Shown here piece after piece: positions 7,741 to 15,400 of a DNA stretch of 64,000 nucleotides. The notes under the pieces were generated by a model. That model did not search any database. It had not been told where the DNA came from and was given only the letters and a program-made list of their open reading frames with translations. The stretch covers positions 4,650,001 to 4,714,000 of the forward strand of contig NZ_CP125295.1 in NCBI RefSeq assembly GCF_030412785.1, given 5' to 3'. Positions within the stretch are counted from its first letter, which is position 1, and each line of letters starts with the position of its first letter. The position numbers and the translations under genes were made by a program. The DNA is from Paraburkholderia sabiae. GTDB taxonomy: Bacteria; Pseudomonadota; Gammaproteobacteria; Burkholderiales; Burkholderiaceae.

Positions 7741-8784
7741 TCACAGCCGCACGACTTGCATGACGGCATCGGCGAACGCCTTAGGCGCTTCCTGCGGCAG
7801 GTTGTGGCCGATGCCGCCGCTCACGTCGCGATGCTGATACTTGCCCGTGAACATTTTCGCGTAGGCGGCGGCAGGCGGATGCGGCGCGCCGTTCGCGTCG
7901 CCTTCCATCGTGATGGTCGGCACGGAGATGGTCGGCAGCGCAGCGAGGCGCTTTTCGATCTCGTCGTATTGCGACTCGCCCGGTGCGAGGCCGAGACGCC
8001 AGCGATAGTTGTGAATCACGATGGCCACGTGATCGGGATTCGCGAACGATGCCGCCGTGCGCTGATACGTCGAGTCGTCGAAATGCCACTTCGGCGACGC
8101 GAGTTCCCAGATCAGCCGGTTGAAGTCGTTGCGATTGGCCGTGTAGCCCGCTTCGCCGCGCTCGGTCGCGAAGTAGAACTGATACCACCATTCGAACTCG
8201 GCCTTCGGCGGCAACGGCTTGCGGTTCGCTTCGGGCGTGCCGATCAGATAGCCGCTCACGGATACCAGCGCCTTGCAGCGCTGCGGCCACAATGCCGCGA
8301 TGATGCAGGCCGTGCGCGCGCCCCAGTCGAACGCGCCGAAGATGGCCTGATCGATCTTCAGCGCATCCATCAGCGCGATGATGTCGACGGCGACCACGGC
8401 TTGCTGGCCGTTGCGCATCGTTTCGTTGGACAGGAAGCGCGTCGAACCATAACCACGCAGATACGGCACGATCACGCGATAACCCTGCGCGGCGAGAATC
8501 GGCGCGACATCGACGAACGCATAGATGTCGTACGGCCAGCCGTGCAGCAGGATCACGGGCTGGCCATCCTTCGGGCCCGTGTCGACGTAACCGATGTTCA
8601 GCAGGCCCGCGTCGATCTGTTCGATCGCATCGAACGACGTATGGTGCGCGGCCTTCTTCGCGGCATGCGTGCTCTTCGGCGTCTGCCCGAACGCTAGATT
8701 GTGCAGCCCGAGTTCGAGCAGTCCGAGGCCGGCCGCTGTCGTACCCATCAGCCGGCGGCGACGCAGGTTCACCGTGTCTTGCAT
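7741..8784 (-). CDS. Tat-exported epoxide-hydrolase-like alpha/beta hydrolase
   Basis: Start set at 8784 because AGGAG lies 6 bases before this ATG; an upstream in-frame extension to 8871 lacks such support. The 347-residue protein opens with a twin-arginine signal (LRRRRLMGTTAAGLGLL). It is an Asp-nucleophile alpha/beta hydrolase: oxyanion motif HGWPYD, nucleophile elbow GAFDWGAR, and catalytic His in GIGHNLPQ near the end. DWG elbows mark epoxide hydrolases and haloacid or haloalkane dehalogenases rather than esterases. It is closely similar throughout to the enzyme at 26117-27142. It lies upstream of the response regulator at 6937-7692 and may be cotranscribed with it. Confidence 0.88.
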   Translation of the reverse strand: MQDTVNLRRRRLMGTTAAGLGLLELGLHNLAFGQTPKSTHAAKKAAHHTSFDAIEQIDAGLLNIGYVDTGPKDGQPVILLHGWPYDIYAFVDVAPILAAQGYRVIVPYLRGYGSTRFLSNETMRNGQQAVVAVDIIALMDALKIDQAIFGAFDWGARTACIIAALWPQRCKALVSVSGYLIGTPEANRKPLPPKAEFEWWYQFYFATERGEAGYTANRNDFNRLIWELASPKWHFDDSTYQRTAASFANPDHVAIVIHNYRWRLGLAPGESQYDEIEKRLAALPTISVPTITMEGDANGAPHPPAAAYAKMFTGKYQHRDVSGGIGHNLPQEAPKAFADAVMQVVRL

Positions 8785-8903
8785 TGCGTTCTCCTTTTTT
8801 GTCATACAGATTTTCTTGTCAGAGCCGTTCGGACGATCGTTCGCTATCGTTTGCTTCATAGAGCGTTTCAAGCGACTTTCGCCTTAAATCATCGATGTGC
8901 AAA

Positions 8904-8988
8904 GATTAGACTGCGGGGTGCATGTGTTCCATACAATCTGCAGCTAGGCAGTTGACTCCAAGGGATGGGCGACCGCATACGTTCGTAT
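8904..8988 (-). promoter_or_regulatory. Promoter region of the hydrolase gene with palindromic element
   Basis: On the minus strand ATACGAACGTATG (8988 to 8976) matches the elements ahead of the two response regulators at 17489 and 18312 with one mismatch in 13 to the first. Further downstream GTCTAAT (8910 to 8904) resembles the -10 box of the GATACAT promoters, but no good GATACAT copy sits 7 bases before it. This promoter may therefore answer to the palindrome-binding regulator instead. Confidence 0.45.
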
Positions 8989-9031
8989 AGGTGCGGGCCG
9001 GCATTCCCCTTGTATGCCGCGCGGAGCGGGC

Positions 9032-10687
9032 TCAGGCGACAGGTGAGGGTGCGCTCAGAAACTGATGGATCTCCGCGACGACGGCCGCGCCGTCGCCCAC
9101 TGCCGCCGCCACGCGTTTCGCCGATGCATTGCGCACATCGCCGATCGCGAACACGCCCGGCACGTTCGTCTGCAACGCGAAGCAGGCCGTATCGGCGCGC
9201 ACGCCTGCCGCCAGTCCCGTCTTCACGAAGCCGCGTTCGTCGATCTCGACGCTGCAATCGCGCAGCCACTGCGTATTCGGATCGGCGCCTGTGAAGAGGA
9301 ACAGATGCCGCGTGTCGAACACGCGCTCGCCTTCAGGCGTGTTGCAGATCACGGCCTCGAGTCCCCATTGATCGCTTCTGACCGACGTAATGACCGTCTG
9401 CGTATGCAGCGTGACATTGCCGAGCGATGCGATGCGGTCGATCAGATAGCGCGACATGCTCTTCTCGAGGCTGTCGGCGCGAATCAGCATGTGGACGCGG
9501 CTCGCTTGCGAAGCGAGATACACGGCTGCCTGTCCCGCCGAATTGCCGCCGCCGACCAGCACCACTTCCGCGCCGCGGCACAAGCGGCCTTCGACAGACG
9601 ATGCCCAGTAATAGACGCCACGGCCCGCGACATCGTCGAGGCCTTCGATGGCGGGCCGCCTGTAGGCCGCGCCCGTCGCGATCACCACCGTGCGCGACGC
9701 GATGCGCTGGCCGCTTTCCAGTTCGAGTTGCAGCGGCATCTGCGCGCAATCGAGCCGGTCGATACGCGTCGGGATCACGACTTCGGCGCCGAACTTCACG
9801 GCTTGCGCGAACGCGTTGGCCGCGAGTTCGCGGCCCGATACGCCCGTCGAAAAGCCGAGATAGTTTTCGATCCGCGCGCTTGCGCCCGCCTGTCCGCCAG
9901 GACCATGATGGTCGAAGACGATCACGGAGAGTCCTTCGGAGGCTGCATAAACGGCCGCCGCGAGACCGGCGGGCCCCGCGCCCACTACGGCGACGTCATA
10001 GGTGCGCGCCGAGTCGAGTTCGGGCAGCAGACCGAGCCGCGCGGCCAGCTCGCGTGCGTCGGGATTGCGCAGCAGCGTGCCGTCCGCGAGCATCACGACA
10101 GGCACGTCGTCTCGCCATACGCCCCAATCTTCGAGTAGCGCGCGGATGTCGGAATCGGTTGCGGGATCGGCGACCGTGTATGGATGATCGAGCCGGTGCA
10201 GCAGGCCTTCGAGCGCGAGCAGCCGCAGGTCGCCCGAGCGTCCGATCAGCACGGGGCCCGCGCCTTCGCGTACGAGACCGAAGCGGCGCAGCACGAGCGA
10301 GCGCATGATGCGTTCGCCCAGATGCGCTTCGGCTACGAGCATCTCGCGTATCTGTTCGGGCGGAATCATCAGCGCTTCGACGTCGTCGAGTGCGAGGCCA
10401 TCGGCAAGCGCGGGCTTGCCTGTGAGTTGCGCGACTTCGCCGAGGAACTGCCCTTCGCCGAGTTCGACGATGGTCTGCGAGCGGCCGAGCCCATCGCGCC
10501 GCGAGAGCCTCGCGCGGCCGCTCAACAGCACGCGCATGCCGAGACCCGGCTGACCGATGCGAAACATGACATCGCCTGCACGCCAGCGCTCAATGATGCC
10601 GAAGCGCATCATCTTTTCGACCTCGGCTTTGGTGAAGCGCGGATAACGGTCGTTCGCCGAAGCGTTGTCATGTCGCTGCTGATTCAT
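9032..10687 (-). CDS. cNMP-domain FAD-dependent oxidoreductase, thioredoxin-reductase-like
   Basis: A 551-residue soluble protein. Residues about 15-140 form a CRP-type cyclic-nucleotide-binding domain (RAGDVMFRIGQPG, GEGQFLGEVAQLTG). A short thioredoxin-fold-like linker follows (about 145-220), then a thioredoxin-reductase-like part with FAD motif VVGAGPAGLAAAVYA, NADPH motif VLVGGGNSAGQAA and the C-terminal FAIGDVRN. The redox-active CxxC of thioredoxin reductase is replaced by WASSVEG, so it cannot reduce thioredoxin in the usual way. It probably transfers electrons directly from flavin under nucleotide control. It is divergent from the epoxide hydrolase gene and has its own sigma70-like promoter. 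Confidence 0.88.
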   Translation of the reverse strand: MNQQRHDNASANDRYPRFTKAEVEKMMRFGIIERWRAGDVMFRIGQPGLGMRVLLSGRARLSRRDGLGRSQTIVELGEGQFLGEVAQLTGKPALADGLALDDVEALMIPPEQIREMLVAEAHLGERIMRSLVLRRFGLVREGAGPVLIGRSGDLRLLALEGLLHRLDHPYTVADPATDSDIRALLEDWGVWRDDVPVVMLADGTLLRNPDARELAARLGLLPELDSARTYDVAVVGAGPAGLAAAVYAASEGLSVIVFDHHGPGGQAGASARIENYLGFSTGVSGRELAANAFAQAVKFGAEVVIPTRIDRLDCAQMPLQLELESGQRIASRTVVIATGAAYRRPAIEGLDDVAGRGVYYWASSVEGRLCRGAEVVLVGGGNSAGQAAVYLASQASRVHMLIRADSLEKSMSRYLIDRIASLGNVTLHTQTVITSVRSDQWGLEAVICNTPEGERVFDTRHLFLFTGADPNTQWLRDCSVEIDERGFVKTGLAAGVRADTACFALQTNVPGVFAIGDVRNASAKRVAAAVGDGAAVVAEIHQFLSAPSPVA

Positions 10688-10714
10688 CGGATTCCTTGTT
10701 TTGCGTGCGCGGGA

Positions 10715-10743
10715 ATAATCGCGTTTATGCGGATCAGGGTCAA
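10715..10743 (-). promoter_or_regulatory. Sigma70-like promoter of the flavoprotein gene
   Basis: On the minus strand TTGACC (10743 to 10738) and GATTAT (10720 to 10715) are separated by exactly 17 bases, 27 bp before the start codon of the cNMP-domain flavoprotein. A 10-bp perfect palindrome, AGGCGCGCCT (10762-10771), lies just upstream and could be an operator. Confidence 0.5.
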
Positions 10744-10840
10744 TCCAAACGAAAGTATGATAGGCGCGCCTGTTAATTTAACTGTTCTCTCGCGCAACGT
10801 TACGTTATTCATCCAGTTTAAAGCGCGCGTGTTACGAATA

Positions 10841-10883
10841 AGTACATCGCGGACAAACGCGAGATACATTCGTCGCTTCTAAT
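10841..10883 (+). promoter_or_regulatory. GATACAT-type promoter of the epoxide hydrolase
   Basis: GATACAT (10863-10869), 7 bases, then TTCTAAT (10877-10883), 109 bp before the start codon. Further copies upstream are AGTACAT (10841-10847, 22 bp) and a weak GGACAAA (10851-10857, 12 bp). This arrangement resembles the BON-gene promoter at 18882-18934. The rest of the 305-bp divergent gap holds the flavoprotein promoter and nothing else I recognise. Confidence 0.55.
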
Positions 10884-10992
10884 GAGTGGGACGCTTCGGA
10901 CGCTGTGATTAATCGGCTCCGCAAGTCGATCGAGCCTTGCCCTGCCAATCGTGCACACAGGTGCCCACTCCTTGGAAACAGGACGACACAGC

Positions 10993-12264
10993 ATGTCTTC
11001 AACACCGTTTTCGCCGATGCGGCGTAACGTGCTCGCCGCCACCGTCGCGGCCGGCGCATTCGCGTTATTTCCCGAAGCGGTTTATGCCGCCAGTGACGCG
11101 GAGAATATCCGGCCTTTTAAAGCCCATATTCCCGACAGCCTGCTAGCCGATTTACGCCAGCGACTCGCCAATACGCGCTGGCCGGGTAAGGAAACCGTCG
11201 CCGACGAATCGCAAGGCGTTCGACTCGAACGCATGCAGCAACTGGTTCAATACTGGGGCAACGATTACGACTGGCGCAAGGGCGAAGCGAAGCTCAATGC
11301 GTTGCCGATGTATGTGACGGAAATCGATGGGCTGGATATCCAGTTCATTCACGTGCGCTCGCGGCACAAGAACGCGATGCCGATGATCATGACGCACGGC
11401 TGGCCAGGCTCGATCTTCGAACTCGTCAAGGCCATCGACCCGCTCACGAATCCGACCGCCTATGGCGCAAGCGCGGACGACGCCTTCCACGTGGTCGTGC
11501 CGTCGCTGCCTGGCTTCGGCTTCTCGGGCAAGCCGACCAAACCCGGCTGGGGCTCGGACCACATCGCGCGTGCATGGGGCGTGCTGATGGAGCGGCTCGG
11601 CTACACGCGCTTCGTCTCGCAAGGCGGCGATTGCGGCTCCGTGGTCTCGCACCGGATGGCGATGCAGCACGTGAAGGGCTTGATCGGCATTCACGTGAAC
11701 ATGCCCGCGACGGTGCCACCCGATATCGCGCGTTCGCTGGCGCTCGATGCGCCCGCGCCCGCAGGCTTGTCGCCGAAAGAGAAGAACGCGTACGACAAGC
11801 TCGCCGTGTTCTATCGCGACAATTGCGGCTATTCGGCGATGATGGTCACGCGTCCGCAGACGGTCGGCTATGCGCTTGCCGATTCGCCCGTAGGCCAGGC
11901 CGCATGGATGTACGACAAGATTTCGCAGTGGACCTATAGCGGCGGCATTCCCGAGCGCTCGCTGACGCGCGACGAGATTCTCGACGACATCTCGCTCTAC
12001 TGGCTGACCGACAGCGCGACTTCATCGGCGCAGATCTACTGGGAAGACCACTCGAACAACTTCAATGCTGTCGATATCTCTCTGCCCACCGCGATCACGG
12101 TGTTCCCCGGCGAGATCTACCAGGCGCCTCGCAGTTGGGCCGAACGGGCGTATCACAATCTGATCTATTTCAACGAGGTCGACAAGGGCGGCCATTTCGC
12201 GGCATGGGAAGAGCCGCAGCTGTTCGCTCAGGAAGTGCGGGCGGGCTTCAGGCCGTTGCGTTAA
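10993..12264 (+). CDS. Exported epoxide hydrolase (EHN-type)
   Basis: Start set at 10993, where ACAGGA lies 8 bases upstream and the signal peptide begins; the frame extends 42 bases further but without support. The 423-residue protein has a signal with paired arginines (PMRRNVLAATVAAGAF, cleavage after VYA), possibly Tat. An EHN N-terminal domain (FKAHIPDSLLADLRQRLANTRWP) follows. The alpha/beta-hydrolase core has oxyanion motif HGWPGS, nucleophile Asp213 in QGGDCGS, and catalytic His401 in GGHFAAWE. This is the microsomal/juvenile-hormone type of epoxide hydrolase, here placed outside the cytoplasm. It is transcribed from a GATACAT-type promoter and is followed by the giant sensor gene. Confidence 0.9.
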   Translation: MSSTPFSPMRRNVLAATVAAGAFALFPEAVYAASDAENIRPFKAHIPDSLLADLRQRLANTRWPGKETVADESQGVRLERMQQLVQYWGNDYDWRKGEAKLNALPMYVTEIDGLDIQFIHVRSRHKNAMPMIMTHGWPGSIFELVKAIDPLTNPTAYGASADDAFHVVVPSLPGFGFSGKPTKPGWGSDHIARAWGVLMERLGYTRFVSQGGDCGSVVSHRMAMQHVKGLIGIHVNMPATVPPDIARSLALDAPAPAGLSPKEKNAYDKLAVFYRDNCGYSAMMVTRPQTVGYALADSPVGQAAWMYDKISQWTYSGGIPERSLTRDEILDDISLYWLTDSATSSAQIYWEDHSNNFNAVDISLPTAITVFPGEIYQAPRSWAERAYHNLIYFNEVDKGGHFAAWEEPQLFAQEVRAGFRPLR

Positions 12265-12341
12265 CGCACGACCGATCGATCGTTCACGCGCGGGCCGAGC
12301 ATTTTGCAATCTGAGGCCCGCGTCACATACAGGCGTTGATA

Positions 12342-12376
12342 TGTAACAGGCACGGTACAGTATCGGGCCTGTTACA
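12342..12376. promoter_or_regulatory. Inverted-repeat operator upstream of the giant kinase
   Basis: TGTAACAGGC (12342-12351) and GCCTGTTACA (12367-12376) form a perfect 10-bp inverted repeat with a 15-base spacer, ending 29 bp before the start codon. A related half-site (GCCTGTCAC) follows at about 12388, and a weaker one (CACATACAGGC) precedes it. This set does not occur at the other promoters in the window, so a separate regulator probably controls the sensor gene. Confidence 0.5.
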
Positions 12377-12405
12377 CCTATTGCCGCGCCTGTCACGTCG
12401 TTTGC

Positions 12406-15400
12406 ATGATCGATCTTTCTAACCGAAGCTTCATTGAACTGGGTGCGGGAGCGCTCAGACTGCAAAGGGCGGTTGCCAGCGGCATGGCGCCCGTTCTCGT
12501 CGCGGGCCGCGCCAACGCGACGCCCGCCGAACTGGCCGCGCTGCAGCGCGAGTACGCGCTGCGCGATGCGTTGCACGAAACCTGGTGCGCCGTGCCGATG
12601 GCGATGCAGCCTCACGGCCAGGGCGTGTTGCTGATTCTCGCCGATCCGGGCGGCGAGCCGTTGCGTGCCGACATGTGGCGCGCGGCCGGGTTGAACACAT
12701 TCCTTACTCATGCCGTGGGCCTTGCTGCCGCCGTCAGCGCGATGCATGCGGCAGGCGTCGTGCATCGTGCGCTGACGCCGGGCAGCTTTCTCGTCGATCA
12801 GGGCGGCCGCGCGTATCTGACGGGTTTCGGCTTCGGTTCGTGTGCGTGCAAAGACACGGCGGGCTTGCCCGCTGCCGACTTCGAATGGAGCGAGGCCAGC
12901 TTCATCTATATGGCACCCGAGCTTGGCGCACGGATGAACGTGCGGGTCGATGAACGCGCGGATCTCTATTCGCTGGGCTGCATCTTCTATGAGTTGCTGA
13001 CGGGCGCCTTGCCCTTCGAAGGCGCGACGGATGCCGCCGCGCGCGTGCATGCGCATGCCACGCATCGTCCGCGTCCGCCTGCCGAACTCGCTGCAGACGT
13101 GCCGCCGCAACTCTCTCACATTGTGATGAAACTGCTCGAGAAGGCGCCCGAGCAGCGTTACGCCGATGCCGCGAGCCTGTTGGCCGATCTGCGCCGCTGT
13201 GCGGATCTGCACGAGCGGCTCGGGCATATCCCGGCATTTGCGCTGGATACGCAGGCCGCGCTGCAATCGCTGCGTCGCGCCGACCGTGTGTTCGGGCGCG
13301 ACGAAGAACTCGACACGCTGGTGGCGCTGTACGAAAGCGTTGCTCAGAGCGGAAGCGCGCGCGTCGCGTGGATCGCGGGCCATTCGGGCATCGGCAAATC
13401 GACGCTGCTGCAGGAAGCGATCACGCGCATACGCCGCACGCACGCGCCACTGCTCGCTGCCGGCAAGAGCGAAGAGGGCCGCCGCACAGCCCCGTACGCG
13501 ATCCTGATACAGGCGCTGGAGCCGCTGCTGCAATACGTGCTGGGTTGTCCCGACAATGAATTCGCGAACTGGCGCAACCGTATCCGCGAAGCCGCCGGTC
13601 CTGCGGGCCGCACGCTCGCGGGCCTGCTGCCGACGCTGACGGCTGTGCTCGGTTCGCAGCCGGGCATGTCGGAAGCGCCGGACCCGCAGCCTTCGCTCGA
13701 ACGGGAGCGCGTCCTGCAGGGCATGGCGCGGCTGATCGCCTGCTTCGCGACGGCATCGCGTCCACTCGTGCTGTTGCTCGACGATCTGCAATGGACCGAC
13801 GTCGGCACGCTGCATGTGCTCGAACGTCTGTTGAAGCAGCAAGCGGAAGCCGCACTGCTGTTCATCGGCGCATTCCGGGGCAACGAAGTCGGCGCGGATC
13901 ATCCGTTGCATGGCGGTCCGCTGGCGGCACGGCAGGACGCGCTGAACATCGAACTCGGACCGCTACACGAAGATGCATTGCGCGAGCTGATCGCGCTGGC
14001 GCTGCATCGCGATGCGCACGCGCTCGCGCCGCTGGCAGAGGAAATCGGCCGCAAGACGGGGCGTAATCCGTTCTTCGTCCGTCATCTGTTGCGCGTGCTG
14101 GCCGACGAAGGCGCGCTCGAATACGACCTCGATGCGGGCGCATGGGGATGGCATCTCGAACGCGTGATGAGCCATCGGGGCGCGGACAATGTCGTCGATC
14201 TGCTCACGCATGAACTCGAACAGTTGCCGCTCGCCGCACAGATCATGTTGCGCGTGCTGGCCTGTCTCGGCGATCGCGCGTCGGGCGAAGCGCTGGCCGT
14301 CGCAGCGGCGCTGCCCGAGGGCGAGGCCGCGCAGGGTCTGCAGGCGGCGCTCGGTGCGGGCTGCCTGTCGCGCGACGGCGCGGACTGGCTGTTCCTGCAC
14401 GACGGCATCCGCGAGGCTGCGTATGCGTCCATTCCGACGGAGGAGCGCGCGCCGCTGCATTTGCAGATCGCGCGTCGTATGCTCGCGCAGCGTGCCGCAC
14501 AGGCCGATATCTTCGCGATGGCCGCGCAGGTCAATCTCGCGCGGCCCGTCGTAAAGGATCACGACGAGCGGATTACCTTCGCGCGCCTCAATCTCGATGC
14601 CGGGCGCGAGGCGAAGGCGGCCACCGCGCATCATTCGGCGTTGGGGCTGTTTCGCGCGGCGCTCGACTTTCTCGGCGACGACGACACCAGCGAAGACGGC
14701 CTGATGGCCCGCATGCTGTGCGGAGAGGCGGAGTTCATGACGGGCGCGCTCGAACCCGCCGAAGCGCGGCTTTCCGCGCTGGAGGCGGTCGCGGGCGAAG
14801 ACATCTTCGGCGCGGACCTCGCGCGTCTGCGCGCGGCGCTCTACACGACGCTCGGCCGCTACGATCTCGCGCTGCAGGTAGGCATCGCGTTCCTGCGCAA
14901 AGCGGGTATCGACGTGCCCTTGCATCCGCAGGCCGCCGACGTCGACCGCGAATATGCGCGGCTGCGAGCGTGGCTCGACGAACATGGCATCGACGGCTTG
15001 CGCGGTTTGCCTCTCGTCGCGGACCCGTTGCGCCGCGCGATCACCGACATCTTCGCCGACCTGATTCCGCCCGCGCTGTACACGGACCAGGATCTCGTCG
15101 ACCTGATGCTGCTGCGCGCCGTCAATCTCGCGATCGAGCACGGACATTCCGATGCAACCGCGAACGTGTACACCTGCATGCACCAGATTTTCGCCGCGCG
15201 CTACGGCGACCATACGGCCGCGTTGCCGTTCGGCGAACTGGCATTGCATCTCGTCGACGAGCGCGGCCTCGCGCGATATCGCGCGCGGGTCTATATGGTG
15301 TTCGGCACATGGGTCGTGCCGTGGGCGTTGCCCGCGCGAACCGGGCGCGACTACATTCGCCGCGCGTTCGATGTTGCCGTTGCCAGCGGCGACCACACGT

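Noticed and set aside
12022..13911. A 629-codon open frame on the minus strand
   Set aside because: It lies opposite the epoxide hydrolase and giant sensor genes. Its Arg/His/Gln-rich translation is typical of antisense frames in high-G/C DNA and shows no motifs.
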